From contig NZ_PJEO01000044.1 in NCBI RefSeq assembly GCF_002843175.1, positions 1-34,429 of the forward strand: a stretch of 34,429 bases of DNA. The letters run 5' to 3'. The DNA is from Confluentibacter flavum (GTDB lineage Bacteria; Bacteroidota; Bacteroidia; Flavobacteriales; Flavobacteriaceae). The notes below the pieces were generated by a model. The model was given only the letters and a program-made list of their open reading frames with translations, did not search any database and was not told where the DNA came from. Both the position numbers and the translations under genes were made by a program. Positions 1 to 12,322 of the stretch are shown one piece after another (within the stretch, counting starts at the first letter, position 1; each line of letters opens with the position of its first letter).

Positions 1-74
1 AAAAAAAATGCAATTTGAATAGTATTCTATTTGGTCTCAAGGGTATTATATATATCAACAGCGATATAATAATA

Positions 75-1244
75 ATGGAATCAATTGAAATCAAAGAATT
101 ATTTAATAAATATATAAGGAGGGAATGTTCCGAAGAAGAAGTGCAACAGATTGTGGCATATTTCCAGAAATCCAAGGATTTTTCGGGTGTACCAACTATT
201 GAAGAGGTCTCAAAACTGCTAGAGGCTTATCCAGACATGGAAGAAGCCGCCGCTAATCGTATCTATAATAATATATTAGAAACAAATAAAAAGAAGCAGC
301 CGTCAATAAAAAGAATATTTCCAATCTTAAGGTATGTTGCAGCTGCGGTTTTAATTGGAATTCTTGCAACAGCTTATTTATTTCAAGATGATATAAATAA
401 TTCACCCCAAGTAAAACCATCAACCATAGTAGACAGTAATATAGTGCCAGGTACCGATAAAGCTACATTGACCTTAGAAGATGGGTCCGTTTTGGTATTG
501 GAAAAAGGCAGTACGGTCCAAACTCAAAAAGCTAATAGCAATGGGGAGAAAATCGTTTATAAATCTGGAGAAGGAAATGTTGCTAAAGTTGTATATAATT
601 ACCTAACCATTCCTCGAGGTGGCCAATTTAATATTGTTTTGTCTGACGGGACAGAAGTTTGGCTAAATTCAGAAACCCAGTTAAAGTACCCGGTAAATTT
701 TGTTAAAGGACAGACTAGGGAAGTAGAGCTTGTTTACGGAGAGGCTTATTTCGATGTCTCACCAAGTACAGTGCATGGAGGTTCAACATTCAAAGTAATC
801 AATAATGCCCAAGAAGTGGAAGTTTTAGGGACTGAATTTAATATAAAAGCTTACAAGGACGAAACCAATGTTTATACAACGTTGGTTGAAGGTAAAGTAG
901 CTGTAGGTAATGGCAAGACAATTCAAAATTTGAAACCAAATCAACAATCAAATTTTGATGTAAGGAATGGTACCATTCAAATTAAGGAAGTAGATGTGTA
1001 TGAGCAAATATCTTGGAAAGATGGCGTTTTTAGTTTTAGAAGTAAACCATTAAAAGAAATAATGAAAGTTTTGTCCAGATGGTATGATGTAGATATCATT
1101 TTTGAGAACACAGAGCTGGAATCTTTGGAATTCATAGGGTCATTGGATAAGGACCAAAATATTGAAGAAATATTATCAATTATGAAATCTTCAACAATTA
1201 ATAATTATGAAATAAAAGGAAATAAGATAATAATTTTAAAATAA
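75..1244 (+). CDS. FecR-family anti-sigma factor (left copy)
   Basis: Inner-membrane anti-sigma factor that holds an ECF sigma factor until a SusC-type transporter signals that its glycan is bound. The 389-residue protein has a cytosolic N-terminal segment, one membrane helix at about residues 87-103, a periplasmic FecR domain around residues 175-270 (core LSDGTEVWLNS) and a C-terminal DUF4974-type domain around 315-385 that should contact the STN domain of SusC. I start it at the ATG at 75. An in-frame TTG at 15 would add 20 residues with no family match. The gene lies 151 bases before the STN-containing susC, the usual order. Its sigma factor is missing here only because the window starts at this point: it precedes the second copy at 31944-32540. 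Confidence 0.93.
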   Translation: MESIEIKELFNKYIRRECSEEEVQQIVAYFQKSKDFSGVPTIEEVSKLLEAYPDMEEAAANRIYNNILETNKKKQPSIKRIFPILRYVAAAVLIGILATAYLFQDDINNSPQVKPSTIVDSNIVPGTDKATLTLEDGSVLVLEKGSTVQTQKANSNGEKIVYKSGEGNVAKVVYNYLTIPRGGQFNIVLSDGTEVWLNSETQLKYPVNFVKGQTREVELVYGEAYFDVSPSTVHGGSTFKVINNAQEVEVLGTEFNIKAYKDETNVYTTLVEGKVAVGNGKTIQNLKPNQQSNFDVRNGTIQIKEVDVYEQISWKDGVFSFRSKPLKEIMKVLSRWYDVDIIFENTELESLEFIGSLDKDQNIEEILSIMKSSTINNYEIKGNKIIILK

Positions 1245-1303
1245 AAACTAAACCAACTAATATTTATAGCCAATGAAATAAAAAAAACTTTTAAAAAAAA
1301 GAA

Positions 1304-1341
1304 GGATAAAGTTTAACCCGCAAAAGTTTATAACTCTATCC
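1304..1341 (+). promoter_or_regulatory. Imperfect inverted repeat in the fecR-susC spacer
   Basis: GGATAAAGTT at 1304-1313 pairs with AACTCTATCC at 1332-1341 with one mismatch. A short AAAGTTT direct repeat lies inside it. It stands about 55 bases before the susC start, so it could be a 5' leader structure or mark the sigma-dependent promoter region. I see no clear Bacteroidota -7 box (TAnnTTTG). The same element recurs at 33925-33962 in the second copy. The function is a guess. Confidence 0.25.
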
Positions 1342-1395
1342 CCTTGAGATTACTGAATAACTAAAATTTTTAATTAACCAATAAAACACAAATTT

Positions 1396-4300
1396 ATGGA
1401 AATAAGTTTAACTAATCCTGCCTTTCCGTTTAGAAAGCAGTTATTAATGAATATTATGAGAATAATGGTTTTCTTTTTTTGTACAGCTTTTTTCGCTTTA
1501 TCTCCTAACGATATTGTTTCTCAAAACTCTAAGGTTAAAATTGCAGAAGATAAACTATTAACAGTGAATGAAGTTTTTTATCTCATAATGGAACAAACAG
1601 ACTACAAGTTCTTTTATGAGAAAGGAATTTTTGAGGACTTTCCCAAAGTACAAGTAAAAAAAGGGGTAATAAGAACAAACGAATTACTAAAGCGAAGCTT
1701 GTCGCACGGAAATTTGGAAATTACCTTAAATGCTAACAATGCCATAATAATAAAAGAAATCCCTCCTAAAACTTTAGAGGAAAAGGTACAAGAATACAAT
1801 GTTTCCGGCACGGTAAAAGATCAGTCAGGACAACCTTTATCAGGAGCAAACATACTTGAAAAAGGCACAGGTAATGGAGTAATGACTGATTTTGATGGGA
1901 ATTTTTCAATTGAGGTTGCCAATTCAAATGCTATATTGGTGGTCTCCTTTATGGGTTTTGCCAATAAAGAAATCCCTGTAAATGGACAATCCAACATAAA
2001 CGTTACTTTAGAGGAAATCGCTGCTGGACTTGATGAGGTGGTGGTTGTAGGGTATGGAACTCAAAAGAAAACTCATGTTACTGGCTCTATAGCTACAGTA
2101 AAAATGGATGATGTTGTAAATGTACCAACTGCAAATGTTAAAAGTTTACTTATAGGACAAATACCAGGTTTAATAACCAATCAGAACCCTGGATTACCAG
2201 GTGAAGACAATGTGCAGTTAAACATTCGTGGTTTTGCTTCTCCTTTAGTAATTGTTGATGGTATTGAGTCTTATATTGATAGACTTGATCCTAACGATGT
2301 TGAGTCTATTACCGTTTTAAAAGATGCATCTGCTGCTATATATGGTGCAAGAGGAGGTAATGGTGTTATTCTAGTAACAACTAAGCGCGGAAAACAAGGT
2401 AAAACAAAAATTAATTACCATGGTTGGTATGGTACTCAGCACGAAATTGCATTACCAGAATTTGCTAATGCTGCAGATTATTTGCAGATACAGAGAGATG
2501 CTTTTTTTAATACACAATACGATCCAACCACTCCAAATAAACCTATTGATTATGGAGTTGCTACTGAAGAATTAATAAGCCAATATCGTTCTGGAGAATT
2601 AACCAGTTATGATTGGAAAAATAGATTAGTAAAGAATGGAGGTGCACAAATAGCTAATCATAATTTTAGTGTAAGTGGAGGTAGTGAGAACTTAACGCAT
2701 TATACTTCCATAGGGGTAATGAACCAGAATGGCATATTAAGAGGCGATTATGATTATGGTAAAATAACCATTACTCATAATATGGATGCTAAAATCACTA
2801 AAGATTTACATATGGCACTTAATGCATCATATATTGATGAAGTTACAGATTATGCTTCAGGTGGCGTAGCTAATATATTAAATGATTTAAGAACGTCTCA
2901 ACCATTTTATGCTTATGAATTACCAGATCCTGATAGAGTTCCATTTTCTGGCTTCAGTCAAAGGTCTATTATAGGAAGAATGTTTAAAAAATTTGCTGGA
3001 TATGATTTGAAAAAAACACAGACATTAGCGGCAGCTATGGATCTTAAGTATGATGCATCTTTTTTACCTGGATTAACACTTGGATCAAAAGTTAATGTTA
3101 GATTTAGAAATCGTTATACAGAAATATTAAATAGACCTTATGAGGTTTATACTTATAACCCGGAACTAGTAAGTAGTACTGATGACGGATATAGAATTGA
3201 AGGTGTTCAATCAGGTAATGTTTTTAGTAAAAGCTATACAGGTGGTGGTGACTCAAATCGAAGAATAGTCTCAAGGTTTTATGGACAGTTTAATAAAACT
3301 TACGATAAACATGAGATTGGACTATTGGCTTTTTTCGAACACGAAAACAATCAATACGATGGCTTAAGCGCTTCGAGATTAGATAATTTATCGCCTGATG
3401 TTCCGCAGATAGTAGGAGAAAATAAACTAACAACAACTGACGGATATGCTAAGCAATTAGAATATACAAGAATAAGCTATACAAGTAGGCTTAATTATAA
3501 TTATGATAATAAATATTTATTAGAAGCTACGTTTCGTGCAGATGCCAGTTCTAAATTTGGACCTAAAAATAGATGGGGTTACTTCCCTTCAGTTTCTGCA
3601 GGTTGGAATGTTCATAAAGAAAATTTTATGGAAAACAATAACACAATAAATCAATTAAAACTAAGATTGTCGTACAGTGAATCTGGTATTGATTCTAATG
3701 TTAGTAACACATCTTTTGATTATCTAACTGGTTTTCAAGAAACAGGGAACATATATATATTAGATGGTATGAATATACCTATTATTTCTAATGCAGGTTT
3801 AATAAACGAGCTAATATCTTGGGAAAAAGTTACTATGTATAATGCAGGTTTAGACTTTTCATTACTAAAAAGTAAAGTTTATGGAGAAGTAGATATTTTT
3901 TATAGAGAAAGAACGGGATTATTAGGTCGGGATATAGGAAACACATCTTCAATATTTGGAGCTAGTTTGCCTTTAATAAATATAAATTCTAGAAACAATA
4001 GAGGTTGGGAATTGGCATTAGGTTATAGAGATAATATTGGAGATTTTAGGTTTGATATAAAAGGTAATGTTGGGTTCTCTCGTGAAAAATACGATTATCA
4101 AGTAGAAAATATAGACTTCGATAACCCAAGGAATGTTAAATACAACCAACTTTCAGGTAATTGGACTAATAGAGTTTTTGGTTATATAACAGATGGTTTA
4201 TTTAACTCTCAAGCAGAGGTAGATGAATATCTTGCTGCTTATACAATAGAGGATATTCCTGGAACTCCAAAACCTGGAGATATTAGGTATATTGACGTAA

Positions 4301-4872
4301 ACGGAGACAATATAATTAATCTAGATGACCGTGAATTAATTGGTCGTGGTGCAACTCCAAATTTAACCTATGCCTTACAGACCATCATTTCTTATAAAAA
4401 TTGGAGTCTAGTTACACAATGGCAGGGAGCTTCATTGTTTAATATAAATGTAGGTGGTCATGTTAGGGCGCCATTTTTTACAAATCAAGTACCTCTTGCA
4501 TTTCATACAAAATATGCTTGGGTGCAAGACCCTTCAAATCCAGGAGTATCATCAAACCCTAATGCTCAAATACCTGCTTTTGAAATTTCTGGTACTAGAT
4601 CTTGGAACAATCCAAGTTCAGACTTTTGGTTAAAAGACGGTACTTACGTTAGATTAAAATCGGCAACTGTAGCTTACAGTTTACCTAAAGAAGTGCTAAA
4701 TAAAATAGGAGTTTCTAATTTAGAATTATACGTGTCTGGAGATAATTTATTAACATTATCTAAATTAGGTATTTATAAAGAAGATCATGATCCAGAACAG
4801 CTTTCGGACGCTTCAGGTTTTGGATTACCCCTAATGAGAACATTTAGTTTAGGTATAAAATTAGGGTTATAG
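1396..4872 (+). CDS. SusC-family TonB-dependent transporter with STN signalling domain
   Basis: Outer-membrane beta-barrel that imports oligosaccharides with its SusD partner, powered by TonB. The 1,158 residues read in order: a long signal peptide (about 1-43), an STN domain (about 50-120), a carboxypeptidase-regulatory-like domain (about 133-210, VSGTVKDQSGQPLSGANI), a plug (about 220-330, ending in ASAAIYGARGGNGVILVTT), then the 22-strand barrel to the C-terminus. The STN domain is not present in all SusC proteins. It marks transducers that signal through FecR to an ECF sigma factor, and fecR is the adjacent upstream gene. susD follows after 39 bases, so they are co-transcribed. The ligand cannot be read from sequence; neighbouring genes suggest a sulfated fucose-containing glycan. 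Confidence 0.96.
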   Translation: MEISLTNPAFPFRKQLLMNIMRIMVFFFCTAFFALSPNDIVSQNSKVKIAEDKLLTVNEVFYLIMEQTDYKFFYEKGIFEDFPKVQVKKGVIRTNELLKRSLSHGNLEITLNANNAIIIKEIPPKTLEEKVQEYNVSGTVKDQSGQPLSGANILEKGTGNGVMTDFDGNFSIEVANSNAILVVSFMGFANKEIPVNGQSNINVTLEEIAAGLDEVVVVGYGTQKKTHVTGSIATVKMDDVVNVPTANVKSLLIGQIPGLITNQNPGLPGEDNVQLNIRGFASPLVIVDGIESYIDRLDPNDVESITVLKDASAAIYGARGGNGVILVTTKRGKQGKTKINYHGWYGTQHEIALPEFANAADYLQIQRDAFFNTQYDPTTPNKPIDYGVATEELISQYRSGELTSYDWKNRLVKNGGAQIANHNFSVSGGSENLTHYTSIGVMNQNGILRGDYDYGKITITHNMDAKITKDLHMALNASYIDEVTDYASGGVANILNDLRTSQPFYAYELPDPDRVPFSGFSQRSIIGRMFKKFAGYDLKKTQTLAAAMDLKYDASFLPGLTLGSKVNVRFRNRYTEILNRPYEVYTYNPELVSSTDDGYRIEGVQSGNVFSKSYTGGGDSNRRIVSRFYGQFNKTYDKHEIGLLAFFEHENNQYDGLSASRLDNLSPDVPQIVGENKLTTTDGYAKQLEYTRISYTSRLNYNYDNKYLLEATFRADASSKFGPKNRWGYFPSVSAGWNVHKENFMENNNTINQLKLRLSYSESGIDSNVSNTSFDYLTGFQETGNIYILDGMNIPIISNAGLINELISWEKVTMYNAGLDFSLLKSKVYGEVDIFYRERTGLLGRDIGNTSSIFGASLPLININSRNNRGWELALGYRDNIGDFRFDIKGNVGFSREKYDYQVENIDFDNPRNVKYNQLSGNWTNRVFGYITDGLFNSQAEVDEYLAAYTIEDIPGTPKPGDIRYIDVNGDNIINLDDRELIGRGATPNLTYALQTIISYKNWSLVTQWQGASLFNINVGGHVRAPFFTNQVPLAFHTKYAWVQDPSNPGVSSNPNAQIPAFEISGTRSWNNPSSDFWLKDGTYVRLKSATVAYSLPKEVLNKIGVSNLELYVSGDNLLTLSKLGIYKEDHDPEQLSDASGFGLPLMRTFSLGIKLGL

Positions 4873-4911
4873 AATAAGCTATTAAACGTGTAATAATTTA
4901 AAAACATTCAG

Positions 4912-6681
4912 ATGAAAAAAATATTATATATACTACTTATAACAGTTATTACTATTATGAGTTGTGAAAATGACTTGATTAAAGAACCAGCTTTTATTTC
5001 CGAAATATCAGTTTTTGAAAAAGAAGAATTAACAGAAGCTTATTTAGCTAATGTTTATGAGAATATGCCATTCATGAATATGACTGGGCAAAGTCAAAAT
5101 GGGTTAGGAATTATATCTGCCGTAGGTATGGAATACACGAATTTTGCAGTTTGGCAGGAACCAAACAAAGCTCAGAACAGAATCTATTCACAAGCAGGTG
5201 GGGCAGGTGAATTAAATTATTGGCCGTATGGTAGCATACGTGACATTAACTATATTTTAGAAGGTATAGTAAACAGTAAATCATTTGACCAAAGCTATAT
5301 TAATGCTAAAATTGCAGAAGCAAAGTTTTTAAGAGCATTTATGTATTTTGAAATGGTAAAACGTTTCGGTGGTGTACCTTTAGTAACAAAAGTGTTGGAT
5401 AAAGATGCTCCTAATGAAGAAATGTTCCCAACGCGAAATACTGAAAAAGAAGTTTACGACTTTATTTATAGTGAATTAAATGAAGCCATTGCCTTATTTA
5501 CAGATGAGAAGAAAGGTGCGGACGGAAGAGCAGATAAGTACGCCGCTTTAGCTTTACAAAGTAGAGCCATGTTATATGCAGCTAGTATTGCTAAATTCAG
5601 TCAAGTTCAATTAGACGGAGTTGTTGGAATTCCTTCAGGAGATGCACAAGGGTATTATCAAAAAAGTTACGATGCTTCTCAAGCTTTAATGAGTGCAGGA
5701 TTTAGTTTATATAATAAATCTAGTGACAAGGTGAAGAATTATGGTGATTTATTTATTGATGAAGGGAATAGTGAACTCATTTTTGTGGAAAAATTTGAAT
5801 CAATCACTAGAGGGCATGATTTTGATCTTTTGGCAACACCACAAGGGTATGATTCTTCTTGGAATGCTAATTTTCAAGTATTTTATGATTTTGTAGAAAA
5901 GTTTGAATTTCAAGACGGTAGTCCAAACATACCTCGTAGTCAATTAACTACTGCCAACACATGGGATATGGATCAGTTTTTTGGAAAAAAAGATCCACGT
6001 TTTAGGGCGTCTGTATTTTATCCAGAAACTGTATATAGAGACAAACCTGTTTATTTCCATTCTAAAACTACTTATACAGACGGTGGCGTAGTAAAAACGT
6101 CTACAAATCCTAATCAAATTATTGATTATAATGGAAAATTATGGCAAGGGGCTGCTTTTCCAAGAAACATTAAAACAACGTCACTATTGTTAAGAAAAAG
6201 AATAGACCCAACTCGATTAGCTCCTAAAGATGGTGGTAGAGAATCAGGACAAGATTATTATGTGTTTAGATATGGAGAAATACTTTTAAACCATGCAGAA
6301 GCAGCATTTTATTTAAATAAGTCAGGTGAAGCCTTAACTAATATTAATTTAATTAGAGAAAGAGCAGGAATGCCTCTAAGAACTGAAGTTACGGAAGATA
6401 ATATCCGTTTAGAGCGTGAATTCGAGCTTTGTTTTGAAGATCACAGATTTTGGGATCTTATTCGTTGGAGAATAGCAACTACAGTATTAGACGGTGTTAG
6501 AACACAAGGTTTAAAGTTTGAGTATAATTTAGATACAGACCGCTATACTATAACACTTACCAATGCATCTTTTGTAGAACCTAATGTTAGAACTTTTGGA
6601 ACAGAGCGTTACTATTTACCATTAAGTCAGGGATTAATTTCTGATAATGTTAATTTGGTACAGAATCCAGGATACAATTAA
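4912..6681 (+). CDS. SusD/RagB-family glycan-binding lipoprotein
   Basis: Surface lipoprotein that caps the SusC barrel and delivers the glycan to it. The 589-residue protein starts with a lipoprotein signal ending at Cys18 (ITIMSC), followed by the SusD-like TPR region and RagB/SusD C-terminal fold. Typical family segments are KFLRAFMYFEMVKRFGGVPL near residue 140 and the RERAGMP...ERE.EL.FE.HR..DL.RW stretch near 485-525. Length is normal for the family. It is paired with susC 39 bases upstream and is followed by a hairpin at 6713-6744, as often seen after susCD pairs. Confidence 0.96.
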   Translation: MKKILYILLITVITIMSCENDLIKEPAFISEISVFEKEELTEAYLANVYENMPFMNMTGQSQNGLGIISAVGMEYTNFAVWQEPNKAQNRIYSQAGGAGELNYWPYGSIRDINYILEGIVNSKSFDQSYINAKIAEAKFLRAFMYFEMVKRFGGVPLVTKVLDKDAPNEEMFPTRNTEKEVYDFIYSELNEAIALFTDEKKGADGRADKYAALALQSRAMLYAASIAKFSQVQLDGVVGIPSGDAQGYYQKSYDASQALMSAGFSLYNKSSDKVKNYGDLFIDEGNSELIFVEKFESITRGHDFDLLATPQGYDSSWNANFQVFYDFVEKFEFQDGSPNIPRSQLTTANTWDMDQFFGKKDPRFRASVFYPETVYRDKPVYFHSKTTYTDGGVVKTSTNPNQIIDYNGKLWQGAAFPRNIKTTSLLLRKRIDPTRLAPKDGGRESGQDYYVFRYGEILLNHAEAAFYLNKSGEALTNINLIRERAGMPLRTEVTEDNIRLEREFELCFEDHRFWDLIRWRIATTVLDGVRTQGLKFEYNLDTDRYTITLTNASFVEPNVRTFGTERYYLPLSQGLISDNVNLVQNPGYN

Positions 6682-6712
6682 TTTTAATTTGAGTTAGTTT
6701 TTTTAGTTTAAT

Positions 6713-6744
6713 GAGTGGTTGATCTGTAATAAGATCGACTACTC
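6713..6744 (+). terminator. Hairpin downstream of susD, likely partial terminator or mRNA stabiliser
   Basis: GAGTGGTTGATC at 6713-6724 pairs with GATCGACTACTC at 6733-6744 across an 8-base loop. All 12 positions pair if two G-U wobbles are allowed. Only a weak T-run follows (AATTTT), so full termination is unlikely. Such elements often let susCD mRNA accumulate above the downstream enzyme genes. That role is inferred. Confidence 0.6.
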
Positions 6745-6829
6745 TCTAATTTTAAATAAGAAAATTAAACAATAAGTCCAAATTGAATAAACGGTATAAT
6801 TAATTTAATTCGAATACATAAAGAAGCCC

Positions 6830-8341
6830 ATGAAACTATTTATTACAATTCTTATATCTGGTTTGTTGCTAAATTGCCAATCTATTAGAAAAGAAACAAA
6901 AAAGTCGCCTGTAAAACTTAATACACCAAATATTGTAATTATATATGCAGATGATTTAGGTTTTGGAGATGTTAGCAGTTATGGGTCAACAGAGTTATTA
7001 ACCCCCAATATAGATCGTATAGCCAAAGAGGGCATTCGTTTTACAAATGGCTACGCAACTTCACCAACGTGCACGCCTAGTCGTTTTTCATTGTTATCAG
7101 GAATCTATCCGTTCAGAAGTAAACGTGCACAAGTATTACCTGGTAATGCCCCTCTACTTTTCGAATTAGGAAAACAAACCTTGCCATCTATGTTGCATGA
7201 TGCAGGTTATTTTACAGGTGTTATAGGAAAATGGCATTTGGGTTTGGGTGATGAAAATATGGATTGGAATAAAGAAGTTAAACCAGGACCTCTAGAAATA
7301 GGATTTGATTACTCGTATGTTATGGCATCAACTAATGATAGAGTCCCATCTGTTTATGTGAAAAATCATCATATTGATGGATTAGACCCAAATGATCCTA
7401 TAGAAGTAAGTTACCGTAAAAATTTTGAAGGTGAACCAACTGGAAAAGAAAATCCTGAATTATTAAAAATACACCCAAGTCATGGGCATGATATGAGTAT
7501 TCATAACGGAATCTCAAGAATTGGATACATGCGTGGTGGTAATTCAGCACTGTTTATTGATGAAGATATGAGTGATGATTTTTTAAAAGAATCAAAAAAA
7601 TATATAAACGATCATAAAGACAAACCTTTCTTTTTATTTTATAGTTTGCACCAACCACATGTACCAAGAGTACCACATCCTCGTTTTGCTGGAAAATCCA
7701 GTTTAGGACCAAGGGGGGACGTTATTTTAGAAGCAGATTGGGCTGTTGGACAGTTTTTAGATGAATTGGATAAATTAGGTTTAGCAGAAAATACAATTGT
7801 AATTTTTTCTAGTGATAATGGACCTGTTTTAGATGATGGATACAAAGATGATGCTATAGAAAAAATAGGAAAACACACACCAACAGGTGGGCTTAGAGGC
7901 GGTAAGTATAGTTTGTTTGATGCTGGAACTCATGTTCCTTTTATGATTAAGTGGCCAGCAAAAATAAAACCTGGAATTTCTAATGCTTTGGTTTGCCAAA
8001 TAGATTTTACCGCTTCTTTTGCATCTATGCTTAATCAGAAAAATACAACTTCTGATAGCGCAAATATTTTAGATGCATTTCTTGGTAAATCTGATGTTGG
8101 TAGAACAGACTTAGTTTTAGGGGATAGTAATATTACAGCATATCGAAAAGGCGATTACGTATTAATCCCACCACATAAAGGGGCTAAAATAAATTGGGTA
8201 AATCATGAAACTGGAAATGACTTAAATTATCAGTTATACAATTTAAAAAAAGACAGAAGTCAGCAACATAATTTAGCAACTCAAAATCCAGAAATGGTTC
8301 AAAGTATGCTAAACGAGATTGAGAACATAAAAAATAAATAA
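6830..8341 (+). CDS. S1-family sulfatase, lipoprotein
   Basis: Periplasmic or surface exo-sulfatase that removes sulfate esters from the imported glycan. It is a 503-residue protein with a lipoprotein signal ending at Cys16. The catalytic motif C-T-P-S-R lies at residues 81-85, so Cys81 should be converted to formylglycine. Metal-binding Asp41-Asp42 (IYADDLGFGD), the GKWHLG lysine/histidine motif and the SSDNG motif are all present, so it looks active. The CxPSR form can be matured by the oxygen-dependent FGE encoded at 30459-31574. The S1 subfamily, and therefore the sulfate position attacked, cannot be assigned by eye. It is followed at once by the remains of a second sulfatase. Confidence 0.94.
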   Translation: MKLFITILISGLLLNCQSIRKETKKSPVKLNTPNIVIIYADDLGFGDVSSYGSTELLTPNIDRIAKEGIRFTNGYATSPTCTPSRFSLLSGIYPFRSKRAQVLPGNAPLLFELGKQTLPSMLHDAGYFTGVIGKWHLGLGDENMDWNKEVKPGPLEIGFDYSYVMASTNDRVPSVYVKNHHIDGLDPNDPIEVSYRKNFEGEPTGKENPELLKIHPSHGHDMSIHNGISRIGYMRGGNSALFIDEDMSDDFLKESKKYINDHKDKPFFLFYSLHQPHVPRVPHPRFAGKSSLGPRGDVILEADWAVGQFLDELDKLGLAENTIVIFSSDNGPVLDDGYKDDAIEKIGKHTPTGGLRGGKYSLFDAGTHVPFMIKWPAKIKPGISNALVCQIDFTASFASMLNQKNTTSDSANILDAFLGKSDVGRTDLVLGDSNITAYRKGDYVLIPPHKGAKINWVNHETGNDLNYQLYNLKKDRSQQHNLATQNPEMVQSMLNEIENIKNK

Positions 8342-8342
8342 T

Positions 8343-9149
8343 ACGAATATAAAATCCATTTATTACATCCTTATTTTAACTTTAATATTGGGTTGCAAAG
8401 AAGAAAAAAATGTAGCTATTAATACTGCTGAAATTTCGAAAAATAACAGACCCAATATAATAGTAATCATTGCAGATGATGCAGGTTATATAGATTCCGG
8501 GTTTATGGGAAGCAAAGATTTGACGGTAGCACCACATAGACCTTGTACTCCTCCAGATTTCATTAAAGGTGTAAGCCAGGCTGGTGAGAGAGGAGATATG
8601 GTTGCAGAATTTGATTGGACAGTTGGAGAAATTATGAAGAAACTAGATCAGTTGGGAATTCGAGAAAACAAAATCTTAATTGTATCAAGTGATAATGGAG
8701 GGACGCTAACAAGTGATGATGGAAAGGATTACGGTCATAAAAGTTGTGAAGAGCTCAGAGGCCATAAGGGCTCTTTATATGAAGTTGGTCACCGGGTACC
8801 TTTTATTGTGAGTTTGACAAATAAAGTAAAGGCCAATACGCAAAGTGATGCTTTAATTAATATTATGGATCTTTACCCTACCTTTTCAAACCTTTTAGGG
8901 ACATCGGATTTTGAAGGAGATGGGATAAGTTTTTTGCAAATTTTGAATTATGGAAAAGAAGAGCGTATTCATAACAAGCATAAAAATCATAATGACATGG
9001 CGTATTTACAAGTTGGCTTTATTGCTGTAAATAAAAAAGGCGCGCATGCAGGTTATAGTTTAAGGTCTGGATTCAATTACGCTGTTTACGACGAAGAAAA
9101 AGGAAACAGAATGGAAGATGCCCAATTTAAAATGTCTTGGGATAATTAA
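8343..9149 (+). pseudogene. Degraded S1 sulfatase lacking the active-site region
   Basis: In-frame relic of a second sulfatase. From 8343 the frame encodes a perfect lipoprotein signal (NIKSIYYILILTLILGC), but the codon where ATG should be is ACG, one base after the previous stop. The first usable start is the TTG at 8388, which removes the signal. The N-terminal IIADDAGYIDSGFMGSKDL segment jumps directly to HRPCTPPDF, which belongs far downstream in S1 enzymes. About 200 or more residues are gone, including the CxPSR nucleophile and the GKWHLG region. The later SSDNGG and GHKGSLYEVGHRVPF motifs remain, and the C-terminus also looks shortened. No sulfatase activity is possible. Loss of this gene may narrow the set of sulfate linkages the locus can handle. 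Confidence 0.85.
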
Positions 9150-12317
<3,168 letters not shown>

Positions 12318-12322
12318 ATAAA

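Larger units (their letters stand above)
1..1808. repeat. Terminal direct repeat, left copy
   Basis: The first 1,808 bases recur at the end of the window with a constant offset of 32,621. The two FecR translations are identical over 409 codons, and the fecR-susC spacer and the start of susC also match base for base where I compared them. The repeat covers the poly-A run before fecR, all of fecR, the spacer and the first 137 codons of susC. It begins at the first base of the window and its partner ends at the last base, which is the pattern expected of a circular or tandem molecule read slightly more than once. Confidence 0.97.

Noticed and set aside
15-74. 20-codon extension of FecR from a TTG (also at 32636)
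   Set aside because: The ATG at 75 (32696) begins the family-like sequence MESIEIKELF; the extension reads as non-coding leader.
1-1808. Treating the two fecR/susC 5' copies as two dispersed paralogues
   Set aside because: Both copies are cut exactly by the window ends and I saw no divergence even in spacers; circle, tandem unit or assembly overlap explains this better, though a recent dispersed duplication cannot be fully excluded.
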